The notes beneath the pieces were generated by a model that saw nothing but the letters and a program-made list of their open reading frames with translations, did not search any database and was not told the origin of the DNA. A stretch of 64,000 bases of DNA, taken from positions 186,001 through 250,000 of the forward strand of contig CAWBLP010000008.1 of the NCBI GenBank assembly GCA_963789495.1, in the 5' to 3' direction. Shown here in pieces: positions 56,966 through 64,000 of the stretch; the stretch's first letter is position 1, and every line of letters starts with the position of its first letter. Position numbers and translations under genes: made by a program. The DNA comes from CAWBLP01 sp963789495 (GTDB taxonomy: Bacteria > Pseudomonadota > Alphaproteobacteria > Acetobacterales > Acetobacteraceae).

Positions 56966-58041
56966 CTCAAACCAAACAGCCTCCGGCAAACCCGGCGCGG
57001 TTCAAAAGGCACTACGCACGCTCGCCAGTAGAGGCGGCGCGCCGTCACGATCCTGGATATTGGCCGGATGGACGATCGCACCGACCACCAGACCGATGGT
57101 ATCGGTGAGGATGTGGCGCTTGCGGCCCTTGATCATCTTCTCGGCGGCATAACCTCGCGGACCGCCAGCCTCCGTCGTCTTGACGGACTGGCTGTCGACA
57201 ATGCCCGCTGTCGGGCTGGCCTCCCGGCCTTCCGCTTCGCGCACGTCCATGAGCAGTGCATGGTTGACGGTCTGCCACGTCCCACCGGCGCGCCAAGCAT
57301 AAAAATACCGCTGCACCGTGGTGAACGGAGGGAAATCTTTCGGCAGCATCCGCCATTGGCAGCCGGCTTGGGCTATGTAGAAGATGGCATCGACGACGTG
57401 CCGCATGCTGGTCTTGCGGGTCCGCCCGCGGCTTGCCGGTGGCGGCATGTGTGGCTCGATCATCGCCCATTCCGCGTCGGTGGTGTCGCTTGCATAGCGC
57501 AGTCCGTCGCGCCGATACTTGGCCCGCGTGGTCCCGGTCCAGGTCATACGTGATCCCTCGGTGTGTTCGCAGCCACGAGAGAATCGCAACCGCTGGGATC
57601 ACGCAACTGGCTTTCATACGCCGCCGGACAGACCGGCAGCGGCACCCGGCCGTGACGGCTCAGCGCATTGAAAACACCGCAGATGTCGTTCCACATTGAT
57701 TCCGGGTCAGGCTCTGAGACGGAAGTCGACGGTGTTCCCGCACGATCGATCGTCCGGTAGAGATAAACCCATTCACCGCGGACCTTTACTTAGGTCTCGT
57801 CCCCACGCCATGACGCTCCGGCCGACTGCGCAAAGCGGTTCCAGCGGCGCTCGGCCGGGAGGCGGTAGCCGGCGTAGGGCGAACGGGGGATGCTGGTCAT
57901 CCAATCCGATTATCGATCCCGACCTGTCTCAGCAACCAGACAGGGCGCCAAGTCAACGGCATCGCGTTAAGTTCTCTCGGCTCTTTAGTTGACAGACAGC
58001 AGACTTCCTCGGAAGGTAAGTCGTAATCGGGAGGAAAAATC

Positions 58042-58449
58042 ATGGCTGTCACTGGTGGCTGTCTTTGTGGTCGAGTGCGCTATACAGCGGAAGGCGATCC
58101 CGATTTTGCCGCGGTTTGCCATTGCCGCAGTTGCCAACGCTACACCGGTTCGGCCTTTGAGCCGCTGATGGTATTCCCTAGCCACGCCGTGACGGTAGAG
58201 GGTGATCTCAAGACCTACGATGAGGTTGCCGATTCCGGGAAAATCGTGCATCGGCGCTTCTGCCCAAACTGTGGTTCTGGCGTCATGGCCGAGGTTGACG
58301 CGATGCCGGGCGTTATGATCGTACTGGCAGGCTCGCTGGATGAACCTGCTGCCTTCAAACCCAGCATGGAAATCTTCTGCTCCAGCGCGCAGCCTTGGAT
58401 GCTCGAATCCTCGAACCAACGGAAGAAGTTTGACCGAATGCCGGGATAG
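58042..58449 (+). CDS. GFA (Gfa/CENP-V) family zinc protein
   Basis: This 135-residue protein has the Gfa fold with two zinc sites: GGCLCGRVRY, CHCRSCQRYTGSAF and RFCPNCGSGVMAE. The family is named for glutathione-dependent formaldehyde activation, but most members have unknown reactions. A strong GGGAGGAAAAATC precedes the ATG. It lies just outside the nested insertion sequences. Confidence 0.9.
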   Translation: MAVTGGCLCGRVRYTAEGDPDFAAVCHCRSCQRYTGSAFEPLMVFPSHAVTVEGDLKTYDEVADSGKIVHRRFCPNCGSGVMAEVDAMPGVMIVLAGSLDEPAAFKPSMEIFCSSAQPWMLESSNQRKKFDRMPG

Positions 58450-58579
58450 GAGACTCGATACAAAGGCTAGCTTGTTTGGCCGTGTGATTCATCTTCGCAC
58501 GGTTGTTGCCGGCTGGTGTGAGTAACTTTCGATGGCCAGTCACTCCAACCATACGCCCGCGGCGATCGAGGATCCCGAA

Positions 58580-58826
58580 GCGCGCCGTCGTAACGGCCGA
58601 GCGGGCGATGCTGCTGGAGCTGAAAGGTTCGTGCCGGACCCCGATCGGCGAGTACGCGCGGATGGTGCAGGATGGCCGCATCATGCTGACCGGCATGGTG
58701 GCGTGGACCGACGGGTCATTCCTGCTGACGCACAGCCTGATCGGACGACCGACGGACGCCGAACGACTGGGTCAGACGCTGGGGACCAGTTTGCGGGTGG
58801 ATGCTCCGTTCGACGTTTTCGACTGA
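58580..58826 (+). pseudogene. hemC: Orphan C-terminal fragment of hydroxymethylbilane synthase
   Basis: About 80 residues match only domain 3 of HemC: VVTAERAMLLELKGSCRTPIG carries the Cys that binds the dipyrromethane cofactor, then GRIMLTGMVAWTDGSFLL and LGQTLGTSLRVDAP to the stop. Domains 1 and 2 with the catalytic Asp are absent; upstream sequence is not hemC in any frame. It is a duplicated or transposed fragment, unlikely to be functional. A complete hemC is expected elsewhere. Confidence 0.8.
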
Positions 58827-58882
58827 GACTGTCGCCAACCTCGCGGGCATACCCCGGCCGGCACGTGCCCGGTGTGTGTGCC

Positions 58883-59464
58883 TTACTGGAACCCAGGCTT
58901 GCCGATCTGGTCCGGATGCTGCGGCACTCGCCTGAACTGCGAGATGTCGTAGTCGACAGCGGCAAATCGCGACAGCAGCTGGTGATATGTCGCGGGGTCC
59001 ATGTCAGGCGAGCGCGAAAGCACCCAGCCATAGCCTCGTCCGGGATAGCCGACCAGCGCCGTCTGATAATCCGGATCGACGTAGAGGACCAGGTAGGACA
59101 GATACAGCGGCCAGAACGGGGATTCCCGCCAGTACGCGTTGCCGGTGTCCGGCACGACGTAGCCACCCATGGTAAACTGGTCTGGCTTCGCATCGAATGT
59201 TGTGCTGCGCCCAACATAGACATCACGCACCTTGCCGTCCGGGAAGCTCACATCGAAGTAGCTGCCGACCTTCCCGCGTTCCGCGAAATACGGAATGTTG
59301 GCGATGATGTACCATCGCCCGGCATAGCGTTGCAGATCGACATGCGGTTGCAGCGGCAATGGCGGTCCAGATCCGGTGCAGCCGCAAAGCGCCACCGCCG
59401 ACACTGCGAGACAGCACGCGGCGGCAAGTCCTGCCGTGATCGACCGGCGCACGCTGCGGCTCAT
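58883..59464 (-). CDS. Outer-membrane lipocalin (Blc-like lipoprotein)
   Basis: This 193-residue lipoprotein has a signal segment (AAACCLAVSAVALCGC; the Cys of LCGC is the likely lipid site) followed by the lipocalin motif YAGRWYIIANIPYFAE, then VSFPDGKVRDVYVG and the closing RSPDMDPATYHQLLSRF. It binds lipids or lysophospholipids in the envelope. It is last in the five-gene operon with the cyclopropane synthase; the start overlaps the DUF6134 stop as ATGA. Confidence 0.92.
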   Translation of the reverse strand: MSRSVRRSITAGLAAACCLAVSAVALCGCTGSGPPLPLQPHVDLQRYAGRWYIIANIPYFAERGKVGSYFDVSFPDGKVRDVYVGRSTTFDAKPDQFTMGGYVVPDTGNAYWRESPFWPLYLSYLVLYVDPDYQTALVGYPGRGYGWVLSRSPDMDPATYHQLLSRFAAVDYDISQFRRVPQHPDQIGKPGFQ

Positions 59465-60111
59465 GTCAACTCGTAACGCACCAGCGAGCCGTCCCGGGCC
59501 GCAAAGTCCAGGCCGACCCAGTGATGCGTGTTGGTGTACCAAAGCTGCATGCGAACATCTCCGGATATGTCATAATGTTGCGCGGTGAGGTCGGGCCCCG
59601 AGGCCCGTTGTACCGGTCCCGACCCCATCGGCTTGCATTCTGGCCTCAGCAACCGGCCATCCTGCGGATTGATCCAGGGGCTATGAAGTTCCGCCTCGTT
59701 CCAGTGGGTCGCCGGCAAGGCATCCGGCGGCGCGAGGTAGCGCGTGGCCCTGGTGCCGGTGACCCACAGGCCTTCCACGTTGCGGTCGGCATTCATGAAA
59801 TCCCGCGTGCCATCGTCGTCGGTCTTTGCCGCGAGACGCACTACGTGCCCGTCGCGCCACTGCTCGATGCCGCGCAGCCGGTAGCGGAACAGGGTGATCG
59901 GCCCGAATGTGACCTTGATCGCTACGTCGATGCGGATATCCAGGCCATTCTGTACCCGCGTGAAGTGCAGCCTGTGACTCCCAATGTCGACGCCCTCGCG
60001 CATGATACGAAAACGTATGGCCTCGCCCGGCGGTGCCGATTGCGCTTCGGCGCTTGTGGCGGCGGTGCAGCAGGCCGCAGCGGTGAGCAGACAATGGCGG
60101 CGCGTCAGCAT
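59461..60111 (-). CDS. DUF6134 family exported protein
   Basis: This 216-residue protein has a signal peptide (CLLTAAACCTAATSAEA, possibly Tat-like after LTRRHC). The beta-rich mature domain has FRIMREGVDIGSHRLHF, VAIKVTFGPITLFRYRL and MQLWYTNTHHWVGLDFAARDGSLVRYEL. Function unknown; it is often next to cyclopropane synthase and lipocalin genes, suggesting an envelope lipid role. Its start overlaps the methyltransferase stop by 7 bp. Confidence 0.85.
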   Translation of the reverse strand: MLTRRHCLLTAAACCTAATSAEAQSAPPGEAIRFRIMREGVDIGSHRLHFTRVQNGLDIRIDVAIKVTFGPITLFRYRLRGIEQWRDGHVVRLAAKTDDDGTRDFMNADRNVEGLWVTGTRATRYLAPPDALPATHWNEAELHSPWINPQDGRLLRPECKPMGSGPVQRASGPDLTAQHYDISGDVRMQLWYTNTHHWVGLDFAARDGSLVRYELT

Positions 60112-61328
60112 GCATGCGCCAGGCGCCACAGACCAACGTCGACCGTTCCGGCGCGGAAGCCGGCCTCGCAGTAGCTGAGGTAGTATTCCCACATGCGTTT
60201 GAACCGCGCGGAGAAACCGGATGCCGCGATGTCCGGCCAGGCCGATTGGAATCGCTCCTGCCAGACCCGCAATGTGTGCGCGTAGCTGTCGCCGAAGCTT
60301 TCCGTCGCATGCAGCACCAGGCCAGCGCGCGCGATCTGCGACTGCAACGCGGTGGGCGATGGCAGCATGCCGCCAGGAAAGATGTAGCGCTGGATGAAAT
60401 CCGCGTTGCGACGGTAGGCGTCGAACCGCCCGTCGGCGATGGTGATGCTTTGAAATACCGCTGCGCCGGCTGGCCGCAGCCGGGCGCGCAGCAGATCGAA
60501 CCAGGTGGGCCACCACGCCTCGCCGACGGCTTCCAACATTTCGATCGAAACGATGCGGTCGAAGCCGCCCTGAATGCTGCGGTAATCCTGCAGCCGGAGA
60601 TCGACCCGCTCGGCCAGCCCGGCCCTGTGCAGCCGCGCCTGTGCATAGTCGTGCTGGGCGGAAGACAGCGTCACCGCGGTCACCTGGCAACCGGCGGCCG
60701 CCAGCCGTTCCGCCAGTCCGCCCCAGCCGCAGCCGATCTCCAGCACTGAGTGGCCTTGCCGTACGTCCAGCAGCTCCAGGACACGATCCTGCTTGGTGAC
60801 CTGCGCCTGCTCCAGGCTCTCCCCGGGATTGCGAAACAGCGCAGAGGAATAGCTCATCCCCGCATCGAGCCAGCGTGCATAGAAATCGTTGCCGAGATCG
60901 TAGTGCTGCGCGATGTTACGTCGGCTGCCCGCTGGCGTGTTGGCACGCGCGCGGTGCCGCCAGAGGTGCAGCAGCCGTACCGGCCAGGTGCCGCCCTCGA
61001 CACCGGGGAGTTCGGTCTGGTTGCGTGCTGCAAGTTCGGTCAGCGCGGCGATGTCGGGGCTGGACCAGTCGCCGTCCATATAGGCTTCCGCAAAACCGAC
61101 ATCCCCGCCCACCAGCAACCGCGCAAGAGCCCGCCAGCGATGCAGCAGCAGCACCGCTTCCGGCCCGTGTCCCGACGCACGCTGCGTCACGCATTGCCCG
61201 TTCGGCAGCTGCACGGTCAGCGTCCCGTATTGCAGACGGTTCAGCAACCGCCGCACCAGCAACACGCCGGGATGGCCGCGCGATCCCGCCACGTCATTCG
61301 GTACGGCATCTGTTGCGGCGCGCATCAT
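60105..61328 (-). CDS. cfa: Cyclopropane-fatty-acyl-phospholipid synthase family methyltransferase
   Basis: This 407-residue SAM-dependent enzyme acts on unsaturated acyl chains of membrane phospholipids. It shows the N-terminal lipid domain, NIAQHYDLGNDFYARWLDAGMSYSSALF and the SAM site VLEIGCGWGGLAERLA. Also present are SIEMLEAVGEAWWPTWF and YIFPGGMLPS. The ATG at 61328 overlaps the DUF1365 stop (ATGA). This subfamily with DUF1365 and a FAD oxidoreductase belongs to RpoE/ChrR regulons; in Rhodobacter the homologous genes affect furan fatty acids or membrane protection. Confidence 0.93.
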   Translation of the reverse strand: MMRAATDAVPNDVAGSRGHPGVLLVRRLLNRLQYGTLTVQLPNGQCVTQRASGHGPEAVLLLHRWRALARLLVGGDVGFAEAYMDGDWSSPDIAALTELAARNQTELPGVEGGTWPVRLLHLWRHRARANTPAGSRRNIAQHYDLGNDFYARWLDAGMSYSSALFRNPGESLEQAQVTKQDRVLELLDVRQGHSVLEIGCGWGGLAERLAAAGCQVTAVTLSSAQHDYAQARLHRAGLAERVDLRLQDYRSIQGGFDRIVSIEMLEAVGEAWWPTWFDLLRARLRPAGAAVFQSITIADGRFDAYRRNADFIQRYIFPGGMLPSPTALQSQIARAGLVLHATESFGDSYAHTLRVWQERFQSAWPDIAASGFSARFKRMWEYYLSYCEAGFRAGTVDVGLWRLAHAC

Positions 61329-62143
61329 GCCGACGTCACCGGCACGACGGTTGCCGGCACGACGGTTGCCGGCAGGATGGTCACCGGCTCGGGCGGCGGT
61401 GCCGGCCGGGGCTGTATCCGCATTCCCTTGCGCCACAGCTTCAGCGCCTCCCAGTGGATGCCGCCAAGCACCTGGGCCGCCAGCATCGGATGACGCAGCA
61501 GCGTCCGTAACAGGCTTGCATCGGACAGCGCCAGACGTTGGCCGGTGAAACCAGCCGACAAGATGGGGCCGGATGCATCATGGGCCTCGATGGCAATCGA
61601 CACCCGGTGGGCGGGCGCGACAATGCGGAAATGATAGTCCATCGCCATCTCCATGAAGGGCGAGACGTAGAACTGCTTGGCGCAACGCTGGCGATGCACG
61701 CGCTGCTGTGGATCGCTCACCGGAATCAGGTAGCTGTGTCGTTGGCCGAAGGTGTTGTTCACCTCGTACAGCACTGCGCGAAGGTCGCCGTTCGCGGCAT
61801 GGCAGAAGAACACGCTGAGCGGATTGAACACGGCGCCGAAAACGCGCGGCATGCACAGCAGGCGGATCCGCCCGCCATCGGGTGCGATCCCGGCCCGGGC
61901 CAGCTGGGTCTCCACCTGGATGCGCAGGGGTGTGTCGTCGCCGGCGAGATGATCCCGGCCAAAAAACGCGAACAGGTTGAATCGTTCAGCGGAGAACAGC
62001 CGCAAACGCCGTGAGAGCAGCGGCAGTTCGTCCAGGTCGAGCAGCAGAGTCATCATGCGATAGCGCAGCCGATGACGAACCGGACGCAGCCGCGTGTGTA
62101 CCACGCTGCCGACATAGAGCGCCGTCTCGAACGGCTCGCTCAT
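61325..62143 (-). CDS. DUF1365 family protein
   Basis: This 272-residue protein has typical features ALYVGSVVHTRLRPVRHRLRYRM, FNPLSVFFCHAANGDLRAVLYEVNNTFGQRHSYLIPV and KQFYVSPFMEMAMDYHFRI. Function is unproven, but it always accompanies the FAD oxidoreductase and cyclopropane-synthase-like enzyme. The last 20 residues are a repeated P-x-T-x-x pentapeptide encoded by four 15-bp units (61331-61390). It overlaps both neighbours by 4 bp. Confidence 0.92.
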   Translation of the reverse strand: MSEPFETALYVGSVVHTRLRPVRHRLRYRMMTLLLDLDELPLLSRRLRLFSAERFNLFAFFGRDHLAGDDTPLRIQVETQLARAGIAPDGGRIRLLCMPRVFGAVFNPLSVFFCHAANGDLRAVLYEVNNTFGQRHSYLIPVSDPQQRVHRQRCAKQFYVSPFMEMAMDYHFRIVAPAHRVSIAIEAHDASGPILSAGFTGQRLALSDASLLRTLLRHPMLAAQVLGGIHWEALKLWRKGMRIQPRPAPPPEPVTILPATVVPATVVPVTSA

Positions 62144-63471
62144 GCCGCCGCTGCCCATGGCTGGGGCGCTGTCAGGTGAATGCGGCCGCAAGGGTTCGGC
62201 ACGATCCATGGTCGACGCACGCCGCCAAGCGCCTCGGCAACCGCGAGCCCGGCCTGCAGTCCGTCCTCATGGAATCCGGCACCGAACCACGCGCCGCAAT
62301 ACCAGGTGCGACGCACGCCTTGCAGCGACCACAACTCCCGTTGCGCGCGCAGCGCATCCGCATCGAAGTGCGGATGTTCATAGGTTTCGCTGTGGATGAC
62401 GCGATCCGCGGCTGGTGCATGGTGCGGGTTCAAGGTCACGAATACCGGCGCGCGGTCGGGCAGGCGCTGCAGCCGGTTCATCCAATAGGTGGCGCACAGC
62501 GCGTGGTCACTGTCGATGTAGTTCCAACTGCTCCACACCGCGCGGCGACGCGGCATCAGCGCGGGATCGCGGTGCATCACCGCCTGGTTGCGGCCATAGC
62601 CGATGGCGCCGAGCAATGCATGTTCGGCCGGTGACGGGTCCGCCAGCATGGCCAGCGCCTGGTCGGCATGCGCCGCGATCACCACGTGGTCGTAGCTGGA
62701 CTGCGCCCCGCTGGAGTCGATGATCTCAACACGATCAGCCGAGCGGCGCACCGATGCCACGCCGCAGCCGAGCCGGATGCGGTTTGCAAAGGGAGCCGTC
62801 AGCCGCTCGACATAGCGGCGGCTGCCGCCGGTGACCGTCCGCCACTCCGGCCTCCCGTTCAGCCGCAGCAGTCCGTGATTGACGCAGAAACGCAGAAATG
62901 CCGCCGCCGGATGCTCGGTCATGCGCGATGCAGGTGTGGACCAGATCGCCGCCGCCATCGGCAGCAGATGGTCGCGGATGAAGGCGTCCCCGTAGCTGCC
63001 GGCGGCGAGGTATTCGCCCAACGTCTGTCTCTCGCTCGCCAGGGCGTGGGCATCGCGCGTGGCCTCGCGGTAGAAGCGCAGCAGGTCACGCAGCATCGCC
63101 CAGAACTGCGGCCGCAGCAGGTTGCTGCGCTGCGCGAACAGACCGTTGAGACTGGTACCTGAATATTCCAGTTCACCGCCGCGCACCGATATTCCCAGCG
63201 ACATCTCGGAGGGCTGCGTGGCAACCCCCAGGTGGTCGAACAGTGCGACGAGGTTGGGGTAGGTCTCCGGATTATAGACGATGAACCCCATGTCCACAGG
63301 CTGCGTGCCGTGGGGTCCCGGCACGTCGATCGTGTTGCTGTGCCCGCCGATGCGATGCGCCCGCTCGTACACGGTCACGTGATGGCGTGTGTTCAGCAGC
63401 CACCCCGCCGACATTCCGGCAATTCCGGTGCCCACCACGGCGATATCCAACCGATCCTTCCTGCCGCGCAT
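62140..63471 (-). CDS. FAD-dependent oxidoreductase (amine-oxidase fold) of the CFA operon
   Basis: This 443-residue flavoprotein has the ADP-binding DIAVVGTGIAGMSAGWLL and YERAHRIGGHSNT, and further YDHVVIAAHADQAL and WYCGAWFGAGFHEDGL. It probably works with DUF1365 and the CFA-like methyltransferase on membrane fatty acids. It is the first gene of the operon, with GGAG 5 bp before the ATG and an ECF-type promoter 31-60 bp upstream. Confidence 0.93.
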   Translation of the reverse strand: MRGRKDRLDIAVVGTGIAGMSAGWLLNTRHHVTVYERAHRIGGHSNTIDVPGPHGTQPVDMGFIVYNPETYPNLVALFDHLGVATQPSEMSLGISVRGGELEYSGTSLNGLFAQRSNLLRPQFWAMLRDLLRFYREATRDAHALASERQTLGEYLAAGSYGDAFIRDHLLPMAAAIWSTPASRMTEHPAAAFLRFCVNHGLLRLNGRPEWRTVTGGSRRYVERLTAPFANRIRLGCGVASVRRSADRVEIIDSSGAQSSYDHVVIAAHADQALAMLADPSPAEHALLGAIGYGRNQAVMHRDPALMPRRRAVWSSWNYIDSDHALCATYWMNRLQRLPDRAPVFVTLNPHHAPAADRVIHSETYEHPHFDADALRAQRELWSLQGVRRTWYCGAWFGAGFHEDGLQAGLAVAEALGGVRRPWIVPNPCGRIHLTAPQPWAAAA

Positions 63472-63501
63472 GAGCTCCAGCCAGTTCCGAGGTTCACCTT
63501 C

Positions 63502-63531
63502 CTTCTACGGAGCAAACATCCTTCCGGATCA
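63502..63531 (-). promoter_or_regulatory. Predicted ECF (RpoE/ChrR-type) promoter of the CFA operon
   Basis: On the minus strand, TGATCC (63531-63526), an 18-bp spacer and TAGAAG (63507-63502) match the Rhodobacter RpoE promoter (TGATCC-N18-TAAGA) perfectly at -35 and spacing, partly at -10. It lies 31 bp before the start codon. Confidence 0.7.
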
Positions 63532-63571
63532 CCCCACTGGATCGTTCGGTCTGGATCGTGGCCATGTCCTG

Positions 63572-63600
63572 TGATCCGTTAGCGCGCTTCCTACGTAATG
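63572..63600 (+). promoter_or_regulatory. Predicted ECF (RpoE/ChrR-type) promoter of the sigma gene
   Basis: TGATCC (63572-63577), exactly 18 bp, then TAATG (63596-63600). This would give autoregulation of the sigma factor. Transcription would begin near 63607, so an ATG at 63607 would be nearly leaderless; this favours the start at 63682. Confidence 0.7.
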
Positions 63601-63681
63601 CGGGATATGGATGAACGACTTCAGCTTGAGCGAGCATGCGTCAGAGTGCCCCTTCCCCCGCACCTGTCGGTGGCGGCGTGC

Positions 63682-64000
63682 ATGAACGCCGGATCTGAGT
63701 CGGATGCTGGGTCGGGCGCGGCGGACAGCCATGGCGGGCTGATCGTCGCCATCGCCCGGGAACAGGATCGCGCGGCCTTTGCGACCCTGTTCGCGCATTT
63801 TGCGCCGCGGGTGAAAACGTATCTGCAGCGGCGCGGCGGCGATGCTTCCCAGGCCGAGGAACTGGCGCAGGAAGTGCTGCTGACGGTCTGGCGCAAGGCG
63901 GCACAATACGATCCGGCACGGGCGACGGCCGCCGCGTGGATCTTCGCGATCGCACGCAACCTCTGGATCGACGCATTGCGCCGGAGCCGTCTGTCGCCTC
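63682..64000 (+). CDS. rpoE: ECF sigma factor (RpoE, ECF11-like), cut by window end
   Basis: The visible 106 residues contain sigma region 2: RAAFATLFAHFAPRVKTYLQ, QAEELAQEVLLTVWRKAAQYDPARATAAAWIFAIARN and IDALRRSR, which match the ECF11 group that senses singlet oxygen with the zinc anti-sigma ChrR. The chrR gene is expected next, outside the window. The frame is open further upstream with another ATG at 63607; I prefer 63682 because of the promoter position. It is divergent from the CFA operon. Confidence 0.85.
   Translation, partial: MNAGSESDAGSGAADSHGGLIVAIAREQDRAAFATLFAHFAPRVKTYLQRRGGDASQAEELAQEVLLTVWRKAAQYDPARATAAAWIFAIARNLWIDALRRSRLSP

Larger units (their letters stand above)
55681..57004 (+). 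mobile_element. IS3-family insertion sequence, complete
   Basis: This is 1,324 bp with perfect 27-bp terminal inverted repeats (55681-55707 and 56978-57004, starting TGAACCGCGCCGGGTTTGCC) and a 3-bp AAA target duplication (55678-55680, 57005-57007). It carries both reading frames intact, so it may be active. It is inserted in the IS5-family transposase gene. A partial left end recurs at 49649. Confidence 0.93.
55396..57547 (-). pseudogene. IS5-family transposase, disrupted by insertion
   Basis: The N-terminal part (from ATG 57547, MTWTGTTRAKYRRDGLRYAS) includes the first catalytic Asp in IVDSQSVKT. The C-terminal part has the second Asp in IFADSAYAG and Glu in VVERTLAWLNRNRRLAKDFE. Removing the IS3 element and one AAA copy restores SVRSAFPWLRHIF and an exact 274-residue frame, so the gene was intact when hit. 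It is inactive now. Confidence 0.88.
55324..57714 (-). mobile_element. IS5-family (IS427-like) element interrupted by an IS3-family element
   Basis: Terminal inverted repeats GAGCCTGACTCGAAT (left) and GAGCCTGACCCGGAAT (right, complement) bound it. A TGA target duplication (55321-55323 and 57715-57717) fits the T-N-A specificity of IS427-group elements. Without the inner insertion and its duplicated 3 bp it is 1,064 bp. It sits inside the IS6-family remnant and is itself split at 55681-57004. Confidence 0.88.
54965..57900 (-). pseudogene. Degenerate IS6-family transposase split by an IS5-family insertion
   Basis: The C-terminal half lies at 54965-55323 (PKRDIAAAKAFFRKATKGQG, ...NDPIEQDHRGVKLRI, with the catalytic Glu). 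The N-terminal part at 57718-57900 begins MTSIPRSPYAGYRLPAE and has WRGDET then VKVRGEWVYLYR. Joining across the insertion and removing one TGA repeat gives FRLSPKRDI in frame. The element was already dead: a stop replaces Tyr after RGDET, one base is missing at DRAG|NTVDF, part of the N-terminal domain is deleted, and a Trp codon near the C-terminus is now the stop at 54965. I did not find clean IS6 terminal repeats. Confidence 0.8.

Noticed and set aside
54965..57900. Composite transposon carrying glgP and GGDEF-EAL
   Set aside because: The left IS3 end at 49649 is a 47-bp remnant with no transposase or second terminus and no matching target duplication, so mobility of the segment as a unit is unsupported.

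Overview
The window is a GC-rich (about two-thirds G+C) bacterial chromosome segment. Several features point to an alphaproteobacterium of the Rhodospirillales, most likely Acetobacteraceae: a three-gene PntA1/PntA2/PntB transhydrogenase, GluQ-RS, an ECF11-type sigma factor with a cyclopropane-fatty-acid operon, DUF1127, and a GC-rich extragenic palindromic element. The taxonomic placement is inference; the gene content is read from the sequence.

1-15.6 kb: after the 3' part of a frameshifted M14-like peptidase comes an exosortase A (XrtA/PEP-CTERM) exopolysaccharide locus. The minus arm holds xrtA (fused to an EpsI domain), a TIGR03087-type glycosyltransferase, the C-terminal end of a FemAB-like protein fused by a deletion to the N-terminal third of a chain-length determinant, and the export lipoprotein. 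An odd tRNA-Val(UAC) separates it from the plus arm: the initiating sugar phosphotransferase, PrsK, PrsR, PrsT and a GT4 glycosyltransferase. The genes usually found between chain-length determinant and FemAB (tyrosine kinase, outer-membrane protein, ATPase, deacetylase) are absent, so the locus as assembled cannot make or export polymer normally. No PEP-CTERM substrate protein is in the window.

15.7-32.6 kb: metabolic genes. These include an MDR oxidoreductase, an acyl-CoA carboxylase carboxyltransferase, and a three-gene 2-oxoacid:ferredoxin oxidoreductase cluster (FAD/Fe-S electron-transfer subunit, KorA, KorB) facing the proton-translocating transhydrogenase operon. Then come an HNH nuclease, an esterase, GluQ-RS, a gamma carbonic anhydrase, a DksA-like protein and an MFS transporter.

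32.6-47.5 kb: regulator-centred blocks. A GcvA-like LysR faces a DUF1127-CmcJ/NvfI pair with good operator dyads. Next come an S1/P1 nuclease, a TRAP transporter with a frameshifted large permease, an NTF2-like protein and its divergent LysR, a single-chain double ABC exporter, and a LysR translationally coupled to an FMN monooxygenase.

47.7-58.8 kb: a soluble twin-PAS chemoreceptor, then a decaying accessory stretch: frameshifted GGDEF-EAL and glycogen phosphorylase genes between an IS end remnant and a three-deep nest of insertion sequences (IS3-family inside IS5-family inside a degenerate IS6-family element). A GFA-family protein and an orphan C-terminal hemC fragment follow.

58.9-64 kb: five overlapping minus-strand genes (lipocalin, DUF6134, CFA-type methyltransferase, DUF1365, FAD oxidoreductase) diverge from an ECF11-type sigma factor cut by the window end. 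Both directions carry a TGATCC box with an 18-bp spacer, matching an RpoE/ChrR-type (singlet-oxygen) regulon.

Single-base frameshifts in four otherwise well-conserved genes (M14-like, dctM twice, GGDEF-EAL, glgP) may be real decay or residual assembly indels; the sequence alone cannot decide.
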